From Atherix ibis (taxonomy: Eukaryota; Arthropoda; Insecta; Diptera; Athericidae): a DNA stretch of 64,000 nt. This document shows, one piece after another, positions 24,655 through 36,657 of the stretch (position 1 is the stretch's first letter; each line of letters starts with the position of its first letter). The translations under genes were made by a program, and so were the position numbers. The notes under the pieces are model-generated. The model was not told the DNA's origin, made no database searches, and saw only the letters and a list, made by a program, of their open reading frames with translations. The stretch spans positions 33,267,212 through 33,331,211 of the forward strand of contig OY282609.1 of NCBI GenBank assembly GCA_958298945.1, read 5' to 3'.

Positions 24655-25186
24655 TAGCTGTATTCCATTGGACCAATTTTTGCTACTCACAAGTACTTGC
24701 GAGTAGTTGCCCAATGGAACGCAAAATTTACTGACAGAAGCAAAATATAACCTCAAAATAGTTAACATCCAAACCTATAATCTAAGATCAAAAACCAACT
24801 GCAGTACGTCCTCCATGACTTGGTCGATGTAAAAACATACTGTATTCGGCTAAAAGAGTGCTATAGTTACAACACTTATTCGTTAAATTATTGTTTAAAA
24901 TGAAAACCACATATCGATAATCCTTTCTGCGACAACTCTGTGTAATTTCCAATTACATGTTTATAATTTTCAACTCTAGCTTTCTTAATATATGGAGGCA
25001 CAACAAAAATATGACACTTCAACATAACCAACGAATCCTCTAAGCCGTCTATTTTCATTTTGGGAACTAAAATCTCCCTAAAGTAAATTGTACGCAAGCG
25101 GACTACTCAATTTGTATGAGCAAGAGTAGCTGCGAGTAGCTAGAAGTACTTGTGAGCAGAAAAATTGGTCCAATGGAATACAGCTA
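24655..25186. mobile_element. 532-bp DNA transposon with about 43-bp terminal inverted repeats
   Basis: The left end 24,655-24,698 and right end 25,144-25,186 are inverted copies starting TAGCTGTATTCCATTGGACC, with one small indel. Inside the left end, the ACTTGCGAGTAG and CCCAATGGAA motifs repeat the end sequence in reverse. A minus ORF of 69 codons (24,888-25,097) has no recognised domain. I could not identify a target-site duplication, so the superfamily is open. Confidence 0.7.
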
Positions 25187-26968
25187 GTGTCTTCTGATCA
25201 GAATCTGTTTTTATTTTTTTAATAATTAAAATATAAAATAATAAATAATAATTATTATTATATATAAATCATATGATGAATTGAAAATAAAACGTAATTT
25301 TTCCTTTCTACCAAACAAAACAACGTCATTTTTTAGCTTCCCTATTTACCGCTGCCGTAATCGTATGGGAATATGGCGCTGAAGTCAGGTAAAAGTATCA
25401 GGTTCCTGTGTAGAGAAGTGCAGATACTAGGTTGGTGTATAGGGAAGTCACGAAAAAAATTTGTAGTATCGATACCCGAAATATTTATCGAATAGCAAGC
25501 AGATTTTATAACTGGTTGCATATAAGTATTAGGCGACATATACATGGTATTCATTGTAGTATCGGTAACAGATTTGTGTCGTTAGTCATTGGTAACTATT
25601 TACTTAGTGATATGAGGAAAAACACAGGATAAAAATTAATCCGTTTCAAATTTACTGAACACAATCAGTTGGTAAATAAAGCTAAGTAGCAAGGTATACC
25701 GGAATAATGATAAATATCCTTAACAGCTGTGCATCCCTAACTTTGATTAAGTAAATTGGAAGAGGGGAACGACGTATGAACAAGCCTTAGAGAATATAGA
25801 TATGTATAAGGAGTAGACAATTGTTCAATGCTCTTATAGGGGTCATAGCGAACGTATCATGAACCATTTTTGCTCTACTACTACCATCTATTTGGGGTAA
25901 TGTGTATTGTAAAATATAGCATGTAATTGAATGCAATACATCATTTTAAAAATATTTTCTTTCTTATATTAGTAGAAAAAAATACTAATACTCAATAACG
26001 TTATTCAACATACGCTGTGATTCCATTTAAAATTTCTTGCCGCCATCAATCTGCCTTTTTTAGACCGAAAATTGAAGTTCCCGTATTTTATTGTAATTTA
26101 AACTCTTCACGAGTACAGTTTGGAAAATCTAAGGTAATTCAGAGTGTTACTTGAGTTAGTGGGCAAAAATATACCTAAAGCACAATCTAGTTTTTTTTTT
26201 TGTAAAAAAACACCCACGTTAAGATATAAAGGACGTGGGTGTTTTTTCCGAAAAAATAGGGCTTATTCAAAATACTGGACGACGCAGGATTCATAATTTA
26301 TTACAATGCCGTTGTGCTAAAACCCCCATCTAGATGACAGTTCTTGCATGAATACGGGGGATTCGTGTGTTGTAATTTTCCATTCTTTTTTTTATGGCGA
26401 TCAATTAAAGTAAATGTTTATCATCCATTGATAATTACAGAATTTACATTATAAATGAATTAACTACTTTACTTTAAATAGAATATTGTGCGAAAAATAT
26501 TTTGAAAATATGATTTTTTTTTAAAGAAACACAAAAATTCAAGTTCACTTATTTAATTGTTATTCATTACGAAAAGGTAGATTCTGATAGTGTGCGAAAA
26601 TGTCATTCACCCGTAAGGAATGGAGTTCTTTTTTCGTTGATAATCGTACAATTATCGGTCGGCGAAGTCTATCAATTCGACATCTTTCTCAGCAATTCAA
26701 CATTTCAAGAAATTTACTGGCACGAATAACTTCACCCGATTTATAAAGATTTGTACAAGAACTTTCCTATCGAGTTCTTTTTATATTTGACTTTTGTAAA
26801 ACAGTAAAAATCTAAATCTGCCGTTCAGTCTCTGGTACTATTTTAAGTCTTGCAATTCATATGAAAAAACAACATCATTTTATTCATTATTCATTCAAAA
26901 GTAGTGCACAGGTAAAGTGCACAGCGAGCTTAGATTTAAAAAACACTTCGATAGGCCCGAACGTTAGA
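25187..26968. other. Intergenic DNA, no gene recognised
   Basis: Moderately AT-rich. A small ORF at 26,600-26,746 (MSFTRKEWSSFFVDNRTII...) has non-simple composition but no recognisable domain and no clear splice partners. A 15-bp hairpin is at 26,205-26,247. Confidence 0.35.
26205..26247. repeat. Perfect 15-bp stem hairpin, 13-nt loop
   Basis: AAAAAACACCCACGT (26,205-26,219) is the exact reverse complement of ACGTGGGTGTTTTTT (26,233-26,247). The GC-rich CACCCACGT core is unusual for the surrounding DNA. Confidence 0.8.
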
Positions 26969-28330
26969 TTTTCGTATCAGTACACAACATTTTCTGTCGA
27001 AATTATCTCAAAAGCCGCAAGAAATCGAAATTTATTTTACTTTTGAATACATTTTTTTATATAGACATGATACGCACTGACATCTACTTTTCGTAATAGA
27101 AAAATTTAATCAAATCCAAACGCATAATTAATATTCATTTTAACTCACTTATTCTAAGCAAAAATATAATTTAAATACGACAGAAGGCAACATTTATTTT
27201 TTGTACAATCTTTTGATATTTTATTTATTTTGTTAATATCAATCAAATATCAAGCGCCCCAATTTGGTAGACTTTCGGAGAGTTTTTAAAACACGCCGTT
27301 CTCCACGATAGTGGTAGCATACCGAAATGCTTGCATACTTTTGTTGTTTTTCAAGTGGTTATTTTGGCACTAATCGGAAAGTGCAAGTAAAAGTGTGGTT
27401 TTTATGTTTTTTGACGTATTTACGAAAAAGTAAGTATTTATATAAATAGTTATATTGTTGATAACATTTTACAAGAAGTTTTTATTTTAGAAAATGAAGT
27501 GTTTTATAAAAGTGTTGCTGCTGGTAATTCAACGGAATGAGGAAGCGGGTAAGTTTTCATCTTCATTTTTACTAGAGAAATTAACAAAAATTTGCTTTAT
27601 GAATTGCTTAAAAACTGGCTTTTAATGATTTATTTTGAAATGTAAACTTCACAGTAAAAGAATGTTTTTTATTATTTTAAAAATATACGCCAAAGCAATA
27701 TATGTACAAATATAAAATTGCCCATATCTGAAAGTTATACCTTTGGACAGTATGCATATGTGAGTTACAATAGCTTCAAAATTTTAGTCTGTTTTATGGT
27801 TTCAACTTGGCGTTTCAATTGTCTTCCCTTATACTACATCTTAGATTACGTCAGATTTTCGTATCAGTACACAAAATTTTCTGTCTAAATTATTGCAAAA
27901 GCGGTAAGAAATCGTAATGCTTGCATACTTTTGTGTAGATTTTTTTATGTAGATATGACACCCACTGACATCTAGTTTTCGTAATAGAAAAATTTAATTA
28001 AATCCAAATGCATAATTAATATTCATTTTACCTCAATTATTCCAAGCAAAAATATAATTTAATTTATTATTATTTTTTAAATAACAATTGAATATTTTAG
28101 ATTTATTATTTAGTTTGTAAATAACAGTCAAATCTCAAACGCCTCCCTTTTTGTAGACTTTCGGAGAGTTTTAAAAAACACGCCATTCTTCATGAAAGCG
28201 GAAGAATACCGAAATGCTTGCATAATTTTGTCGACATTTAGTTTCTTATCGCGTAATGAAAGTTTAAGTACGGTGTTATTAAATTTTAAATAATTTACGA
28301 ACAAGTAAGTATAAATTAATACATTAGGAA
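26969..28330 (+). repeat. Tandem duplication of a block of about 480 bp, offset about 0.88 kb
   Basis: Copy 1 (about 26,969-27,451) and copy 2 (about 27,852-28,330) share GATTTTCGTATCAGTACACA, TTTTCGTAATAGAAAAATTT, TAGACTTTCGGAGAG, CATACCGAAATGCTTGCATA (copy 2 with one difference) and a GT-AAGTAT splice-donor-like end (27,430 and 28,303). Divergence is moderate, with indels. The duplicated block looks like a promoter plus first non-coding exon. Confidence 0.75.
27491..27548 (+). CDS. Possible small coding exon with signal-peptide-like start
   Basis: The exon is bounded by a pyrimidine-rich acceptor (TTTTTATTTTAG) and a strong donor (GGTAAGTTTT). It contains ATG at 27,494 encoding MKCFIKVLLLVIQRNEEAG, with a short hydrophobic core after a Lys. 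Upstream, a GTAAGT donor at 27,430 would end a 5' leader exon, giving an intron of 60 bp. I found no convincing downstream exon. It may be the 5' end of a secreted-protein gene, a broken copy of one, or chance. Copy 2 of the surrounding duplication lacks this exon. Confidence 0.3.
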
Positions 28331-30155
28331 GTATAAATAGTTTTATTATTCATGACAGCAAATAGGCAGTTTCTATTTATTTCGTGACAGCAAATAGGCA
28401 GTTTCGAAGTATTTCGTGATAGGTTATTATTCTCGAAAATATTTGCACAAAATTTTTGTATAGACTCCTATCCAGTTTTTCAATAATCTGCGACTAATTA
28501 ATAAGAAAATTTTCAAGACTGCGAATATTTAAAATAAAATTGTTGACGTACATAACTGCCTGCACATGTCATGATATTACCTGCAGGTGGCAGGGCATTC
28601 TCTTGTTCCCTGAACATTTGAATTAAGTGCAAAATTATCATATAATGACCAGAACAAATTAAAAGAAAATTTTCATTTAAAGACAAAAACCGAAAATTAT
28701 TAAAAATACGTAGACGATGACACCATTGCGCGTCTCTGTTATTGTTGCATATAGATTCGATTATTTAAAAAAAAAGGCTATCACAAACTTGATTAAATCT
28801 CATTCCCACGCCTTTCGTTCTCTCCTTTCAACATTATTACAATAAAGGTACTTTCTTTAATAACCTCCCCCTCCTATCAAATTGATATATTTTTCTCTTC
28901 ATTTTGTAATTCATCTAAACGATACTCATGCAAAAAAAAACACCTCATCTGTCCTTAACCAATTATCTTTATGTCAAAGAACACTTGCTGAATCATTTGA
29001 ATTTTTATTTGATATCAATTTCAAATTTCAATTTTATAAAATATTTTTTATATAGTATTTTTTTCGAAGACACTCGAAAATATTTTATCGTCAGTTTTCT
29101 TGCCATCAGATACGAATTTTAGTTTAGAAAAATATGATTTTTCGCTATTTACCATTCTCATCATATTGATTAATTTCATTTAAAACATATTATTTACTAT
29201 TTATTATTCTTATTATTATTATTATTTGATCTGATTATTTCTATGCTCATGAAAAATTTAGATTAGTTTTAGTTCCCATACGCACCCATTCGAATATTCT
29301 TTCAAATGTTTTCCATTTAATTACATTACAAAATATCCAACCTAACATTACATGTCCAATCCTTTGACAAATTACAATCCTTTCTTGAATTGAATTGAAT
29401 ATCTCGTTAACTTAATATATGTGTGTATTACTAGACTATCTTTTAATTTTAGAATAATGTAAGTGTTCGCCTCAGTTATTAAACAATTACTATTCTTAAT
29501 AATTATAGATACTATGCTGCTTCTACAAGTGAAAATTGACTTAAAATGCTCAATAGCCTATTTTTATAATTATTACCAACCATTACTATTATTATATGTT
29601 ATCATTAATTTTAATTGCAATTTTGAACATTTTGATTATATTTAAAATAAAATATAGTCTTATTTTTTGAATTTGATAAATCAATAGAATATGAAGTTTT
29701 AGAATTTCAAGAGTCCAAAAAGTGCCACTGTCTATATAGACTAAAATATTACAATATACTTTTTGCAAAACCCTTTAACTTTATCTGAATAGTCGGTACG
29801 GAATCCTTTTTAATTATTTGTCTTCATAAGTACGGAAATCTTTTTGCAAAGGAAATAAATTCTATTTATTCAATGATACAGCGTTTTTTTCTTTTTTTTT
29901 CCAAATAGACAATTGGTTTTATTTTCTTCTATTTTCTTTTTAAAGAAATATAATTTCTTATTTCTTATGGAAATAATATTTTGTCTTGAAATGAAAATTG
30001 ATTTGTTTTATCTTTAACTATCTACGAAAATTGCTATTCCCTATTCTATATCACTCCGCATATAATTGATAAATGTTCTCTTCTTTAGTAATAAACAAAT
30101 ATGTTAGGTATATTTAAGCGAGTGGAAATATTCTAATTCTTTACTTGAAAGACTC
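28331..30155. other. AT-rich intergenic DNA and Oatp 3' UTR
   Basis: No gene recognised. A 20-bp direct repeat (GACAGCAAATAGGCAGTTTC) occurs at about 28,355 and 28,386. The right part must hold the 3' UTR of the Oatp gene, which is transcribed leftwards. Confidence 0.45.
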
Positions 30156-31032
30156 TCAAACACATCCCGAATCACTATCAATATTAAGATGATCTTCACT
30201 AAAACTATTTCTACCTAAAAGTTGAACTGATTCCTGTTGGTCATGTTCGATTTGGATTTTATGTTGGGACGAATTACGTTTATGCTTACTGTTGGTACAA
30301 TTTCCACCAGGACAATGGGTTGAATTGCTACCAGAACAATTCATTGCAATAACATTCGATATAGGGATTAATGGGCCACCAGTGATCTTTGTCATTGATG
30401 TGGAACAGCTTGGAATACATCCGATACCAACAGCAGTAACAATATCACCCGGCGTTACAACAATTTTCAAATCTTTCGAATTGGTACGTCTGTGTCGAAG
30501 AATACTAGCCGCCGATAATGGTACCTCGACCAACGGTTTCATATCTTTAACTTGATTATTGCTCAAATCTTTGGAATTGTTACGCGAATGATTGTATTTG
30601 GACTCGTTGGTCTCGTTTGAATTCTTCATCTTAAGTTCGAGATTTTTCAACAAATTAACACTCTTCTTTAGCTTGAATAGATCATGATCAAAACGTATAT
30701 TGTTTGGCGTATAAATTTGATCGTATGAATGATTTCTAGAATGTTTCTTAGCACGATGGCTATCGTCGTCCTTTTTCAAATGATTCAGAATGTACTTGAT
30801 ATTTAGACTTTGATCGTCGCGAGAATTATTTCTTGAATGTGTTAGCTTTTGACGAAAATCTAAGCTTAAATCGTGAGAATTATTTCTCGAATGAGATTTT
30901 TTCAATTTCGGGTTTTTCAATTTACAACTACCAAAACTACTTATATTACTAGCATGATTATTGATATTATTATTATTATTATTACTATTACTACTATTAC
31001 TATTACTATTATTACTATTATTGTTATTGTTG

Positions 31033-31070
<38 letters not shown>

Positions 31071-34000
31071 ATTGTTGGTGACGCAGCCACTATTATTACC
31101 ATTCGCTGAATAGTCGTTTGTTGTATCGGTATCACGTGAAAAACATCGAATCATTTTAACATCGCACGAATTACTGCGGAAATGTTTTCTAGATTTTATT
31201 TGCGGCATCGATGGCAAATGCGGTGTATTATCACATTTGTCGTAGCTAAAAAAATTATTTGAACGTTGGTTTTTTTTTTGTTTTTTTTTTTGCAAATATG
31301 TGAGAGTAAATTATTGTCTTAAAATTAATAAATTTTTTCTTCAACTAATTTTGCCTTTTCTTTCTAATCCGAAAAAAGTTGTATTCAATTCGATAAAAAA
31401 ACATTCAATATTGATAAAAATTGTCAAAAAATAATAAGCCTAGACTTACCGGAATTCCAATTGGATACTCTTCGAATCGTTTCTCATATGTTTCGAGGCA
31501 ATTATAATCTTCTTATCATCTGCTATAAGACTTTCAGGGGAAATTATTTCGCCACCATACGATGCTAATGCTTGATTATCAACAAAGCCCTTCTCTTCGA
31601 ATACTAAAATGGACACAAAAGTTCATTATTAATTTCAGACGATTTTGTTGGAAGATTTAAAATGACTTACATTTGTCCAAGCTGATAATTGAACCAAGCA
31701 CTTCGTTAGCTGTTAAAGGTGTCATCTTGTCCATATGCTTACGCCGTCGAACCAACCACCAGTCGATCAGGAATATAGCTAGAGCGACGATTTTAATTCC
31801 ACCGCACAAGCCGACGTATTTATAGCGGAAAGTTTCAATGTCGTAGATTAGACATCGACCACCCTTTTCACCGCATGTCGATTGCCACAGTAAGCACGTG
31901 GAATCGATTAGATTACCAAAAACAATTGGTGCCGGTATATAGCCAAACAATCGGAATATCACGAACTGCATACCCAGTGCAAATGAGCGCTCCTCTTCGG
32001 ACACGGAGCGCAGAACGATCATTAGCAAAGGCATTTGGGTAGCTGCCACGATGAATGTCATAAAGAATAGCAGAATGAGGAATGGATATATGGTGCGGCA
32101 CGGTGTTGAACATGGACCGGCTGTTGCAACAGGAATTACAGTTACTTCGGCAAAGTTTTCGCGTGCGTTCAACGCTTGGGCAGTACTACCGCCACTTCCT
32201 GTATATATGCTGGTGATATTTGCTCGAACACCTATGCAGTAAACCAGAAAGATAAAAAAATTATTACCTTTAAAATAATCAAATGAATCAAGTCGACCGG
32301 AAAACTCAACAGATTCGTGCAAAAGTGCAACTCTTTTAAATATACGAGGTCTGTTCAAAAAGTATCGCGAATTTTGAATTTTCGCGGGTTACGTATATTT
32401 GATTTTCGATTTTTTGTGGCGTTATATTGATACTCATGTCTCTCACTTATGCCGACAAGTTCGGCCATTTTGAATATTCAGTTAATTTTTGACAGCTGAT
32501 TTGCTTGCACGTGTTTTGGCTCGTATTAGATTTTTGCCCATTCAAAAAAAAGGATCAAAGAATCTGCTTCGGGAACAAGAAAAAGTCACAGGGGGCCAGA
32601 TCTGGGGAATACGGTGGCTGCCGTATGTTGTTTTTGGCCAAAAACTCGCGCACAAGCAACGATGCGTGAGCACGGGCGTTATCATGGTGCAAAAGCAAAT
32701 TTTTGTTCTTCCACAAATCCGGGCGTTTCTGGCGGATTGCTTCGCGCAACTAGCGCATAACTTGCAGGTAATATTCCTTATTGACCGTTCTACCCTGTGG
32801 CAAGAACTCATGATGCATCATGCCCCTGCAATCGAAGAAAACTGTAAGCAAAACCTTCACGTTCGACCGAACTTGGCGCGCTTTTTTCGGTCTTGGCTCG
32901 TGCGGCAGCTTCCATTGGGATGATTGAGCGTTGGTTTCCACGTCATAACCATAAACTCATGATTCGCCACCAGTTATGACTCTTTGGAGCAAATTTGGGC
33001 TGTCGCGGACAGAGTTCAACAGCTCCTTAGCACGATGTTAATGCGATGCTGTTTTTGGTCAAAAATGGGCAAAAATTGAAGACGAGCCAAAACACGTGCA
33101 AGCAATAGCAGCTGTCAAAAATTAACTGAACATTCAAAATGGCCGAACTTGTCGGCATAAGTGAGAGACATGAGTGCCAACATAACGCCATATAAAAATC
33201 GAAAATCGAATATACGTAACCCGTGGAAATTCAAAATTCGCCATACTTCTTGAACAGACCTCGTATTGTATTTAGCGGGGAAATTGGAAAACTTCATAGC
33301 AAACTTACATGCACAATTGGTATAATTCGAATGTGACGAGAATGCAGTACAGCCAGCATGACATGGACTGAAATATGTCAGCCCGTTATTGCCGCAGACC
33401 GGTTCCACGTCGCCCATGTGACATTCACATCCGAAATTACAAGCAGCTGTCAAATTAACCTGAAATGGTTCGGGCGACGGATTGTGTGTCGAACTGTTGT
33501 AATACGGGATTGTCGTTCCCGCCATCTTTAAATTCTCACAGCCCAAAAAGAAGAGTAAAGCGTAGCAGCACAGGCAAACTATGTTCGATATTAGCACAAA
33601 TTGGACAGCTCCCTTCGGTTTGAGTTGGAATCGTTTCAATACGCAACCGCCAATAAATATTCCAATGCATGCACCTGGCACAGCAATTGATCCAGTAAAC
33701 ACGCTCGCTTGACTTTTGCCAAGGCTGAATTGTGTCTCCAAATATTTCGGAAGGAACACAACAAAACCTGAAACTATCATCAGCTCCATGCAAGCACCCA
33801 AACATGTAACTATGTACACGGGATTGCATACAAGACGCCACATTGATTGTGGTATATCTGAAAATATACACAGCATTTAACGAAATAAAAATAAAAAGGT
33901 TTTGTAAGCAGACAAAATTTAAAATATAAAACGCGATACAAAATTAGTAAATAATAATTGCAAACCTTTAATATCCTTTCCATATCCAGAGTCGAACTTT

Positions 34001-36657
34001 TGTTTGGTCTTTTGATTCTCAGTCGATTCCTTTTGTTTTTCCTGAGTTTGACGTTGCAGACTATTCGAATTATTCGGTGCCATCATTTGTTGTGGTTTTG
34101 TTTCCATTTTTCGAATTTTCTTCTTTTCATGCGTAAGCACCTTAAAAAAAATTCACAAACCAAAATGAGCGTTTTTGTTCTTTTCTGTTCAATTTATTTA
34201 ACGTACTTTTGGAAATGAGAAAAATGGTATTGCCACAATAATTAGAAGTAGCCCGCACAGTAAGAATCCACCCCACCACATTCCAACCCAACGACGATCG
34301 CCTGGACCTATTTCGAAATTCAAAGTATATTATTACAATTTGCACAAACACACACAACATAAGGAATGAATTTGTTTTCTAGTATTTACCAATCGATATT
34401 ACATTCGACGAAAAAGAATCCATGTGAAAAGATAGTAAGTAGGCACCAAGTAGAAATCCTAAAACGGGTCCAAAAGCAGCCATGCTATACATACAACCTA
34501 AAAATGAAAAGAAATATTTTATAATAATTGATGGTACTAACATTCATTCTCATGTTATTATCGGCAATGGATCTTACCGATATACATTGATGAGCTCTCC
34601 GTTTTGACGTGATCATCAACATAGGTTGTGCCCAATGTAAATAGTGGACTACCACCACAACCGAGCAATAATTGAGCAATTATGAATAGTAGAACTGGTC
34701 CAAAAGTTGATGATTTACCCTGTATGCAATTGTCACCACGCAAATTATTATGTGGTGCTAGTGGCGGATTCGAGAGACCACTCGACAATCTCCCTAGACC
34801 CATGTCGGCTTCGCGTAACGATACCACTCGGCAAATATTGTCAGAAGTTTGATTTTGGATTGTTATGCCGGGGTTCGCTTCACCAGTGAAATGGGGCACC
34901 ATAAAAACGAGAGAGCCGACACCCATTATTACAGCACCGATTCCGATCCATACTGGAATATGACGACGACTACCCAAATAACTAACAAATATAACAGTTA
35001 TCACATTGCCGATCTCATAGCTCGATGCTATAAGACCCGAATAGCTTGACGGAATCTCGAATCGTTTCTCGATGGTTGTTATCACCGAATTAATATACCC
35101 CGAACTGAGGGCCTGCTGTAGTGTGACTAGTATGGAGAGCAGCAAAACAAACACTTTAATTCGGGCAAATTTCTGTATAATAACAGGACGACAATTTAAT
35201 ATTCCACAGTCCCGATTAAAATCCTCATCAGCTTGTTGATGGGCAGCTTGGGCTGCAGCTTGCTGGGCTGTCTTTTCTCGATCAATTAAACTGCTCGACG
35301 GTTGGCGACTGTGGCACTTGATCACCGCATCCGATATGTTATGATGGTGTCCACAGGCGGGAAGTTCAGGCTCTGGTGATTCAGATTCAGGAGGAACATC
35401 AACACTGCTATCATCTCCATTCGACTCTGAATAGAGACCCGTCATTTGGTACATTGATTCCTGTCGCCTAAAATTTTTTTTTTTGTAATATATTAAAAAG
35501 TTGGCTCACTTTAATTCAAAAAATTTTTGAAGAAACTATTTTCATTAAATTTCCAACATTTTTTATTAGCAACAACTAAATTTAATAAAAGTGCAGCGAT
35601 GGAAGGTTTCTGATGAATATTTTTTAATAAAAAAACTCTACGTAAACAAATTGCCTGTAAAAATTCTGCTATTTGCATTTCCTTGACCGCAAAGTCAATT
35701 GAAACCAAAATTCAATTTGCATCTTCCCCCATTCCCCCCTTTCAGAAGTTCAATCGTACTTCAAATTAGGTTGAGGTGCCTTTTAGAAAAGGAAATCAGA
35801 TTTTATGCTGTACAGGAAGTGCAATTTTAGCTTATTTTGTATCCGCTTCTATTCTGGCATGAACAACAAGCAGAAATATGGCACAGACATCCATCCTGAG
35901 GGCAATCTTGTCCTTATTATTATATTTTTAAAGTTGATTGATTTTTGCCATTTTTCTCTAAGCGAATTCTATTTTTCTTTATTCGAAGTGTTTTTTTTCT
36001 ACATGATTGGTTACAATAAACTAGCAGCACCAAGCCAATCATAAATATTGACTTTCAATATATTTTTATTAAATATATTCTATAACGAAATGCAAAAAAA
36101 AATCGTAATTACTTTAGGAAAACTCACCTGTGACCTTTCCGATGTCCAGCTTCTTTTCCAGCAACTGTTCCAGTTCCTCCAGCGTTTGCCGTTGATCCAC
36201 TTGGTGCTCCACTAGATGACGAAGTCGCAGCAGCATTAGATATGCCTGACGATACCGATGGTGCTGTTGGCACCACACCAATAATATTATCGCTCGGCTG
36301 TTCGAAGTTCGACTCGTTAGTAGATTGTCCACCTTGGTTCTGGGATAGTTCGGTAAAAATATGGTGGTCTTCTTGCTCTTTCTCCGCCATTATTGAGGTA
36401 GGCACTTGCTGCTGCATTTGATGATATTGCAAACGATGTGATTCATTCGATTCGGTATTTTCCCATTGCTGAGACTGGTTTTCTTGTTGCAGTTGTTGTT
36501 GTTGCTGCTGTTGCTGTTGCGACTGCTGTTGAGGATGCTGATCCTGTTGCTGTTGATGTTGTTGTAAAACAACACCAGACGTTTGCGTCATGGCCGTATA
36601 TTTCGGGTGTAAACGATTTATCATAACATTTGGATTCAATTCTGCAATTATCGGCAT
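30156..36657 (-). CDS. Oatp: Organic anion transporting polypeptide (Oatp), 9 coding exons
   Basis: A 12-segment plasma-membrane carrier (SLCO family) for organic anions, possibly including steroids. Coding exons, minus strand: 36,657-36,128; 35,467-34,578; 34,497-34,390; 34,307-34,207; 34,140-33,966; 33,857-33,309; 32,231-31,671; 31,603-31,450; 31,245-30,156. All have GT-AG borders and all phases agree, giving 1,385 residues, about twice the usual length. The N-terminus is Gln-rich (about residues 33-75). Transmembrane helices begin near residue 280. The Oatp signature DRRWVGMWWGGFL is at about 513-525. The extracellular Kazal-like loop is at about 741-786 (CNFGCECHMGDVEPVCG...). The tail after about 1,023 is Asn/Ser-rich with repeated SRNNSxD. 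Start: ATG at 36,657 (MPIIAEL); an upstream exon is possible because ATTGCAG there could be an acceptor. Oatp30B-like by its length, but the subtype is not certain. Confidence 0.93.
30975..31080. repeat. ATT/GTT trinucleotide tract coding poly-Asn in Oatp
   Basis: The tract encodes about 35 Asn with a few Ser and Ile in the cytoplasmic tail of the transporter. It stays in frame, so length changes in whole codons are tolerated. Confidence 0.9.
32343..33265 (-). mobile_element. Mariner with about 200-bp inverted ends inside an Oatp intron
   Basis: It lies in the intron 32,232-33,308 and is bounded by TA on both sides. Left end 32,345-32,550 and right end 33,060-33,263 are inverted copies (CGAGGTCTGTTCAAAAAGTA ... 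GCCGACAAGTTCGGCCATTTT ... CGTGTTTTGGCTCGT) that match to about 205 bp. The minus-strand transposase remnant reads NAQSSQWKLPHEPRPKKARQ, then FFDCRGMMHHEFLPQGRTVN, LHHDNARAHASLL (second Asp) and YSPDLAPCDFFLFP (third Asp). Three residues are lost between the last two Asp (31 instead of 34). The N-terminal half is missing, so it is dead. Confidence 0.9.
36480..36570. repeat. CAG/CAA tract coding poly-Gln in Oatp exon 1
   Basis: On the minus strand the tract encodes runs such as QQHQQQQ and QQQQQQQQQ, broken by His, Pro, Asp and Leu. Mixed CAA and CAG codons should make it less prone to expansion. Confidence 0.9.

Noticed and set aside
30873..31109. Plus-strand ORF of Ile/Thr repeats
   Set aside because: It is the antisense of the poly-Asn tract of the Oatp tail.
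32489..32923. 144-codon plus-strand ORF in the Oatp intron
   Set aside because: It runs antisense to the mariner transposase remnant, whose motifs are read on the minus strand.
36438..36626. Plus-strand ORF rich in Val and Ala
   Set aside because: Antisense of the poly-Gln exon of Oatp.
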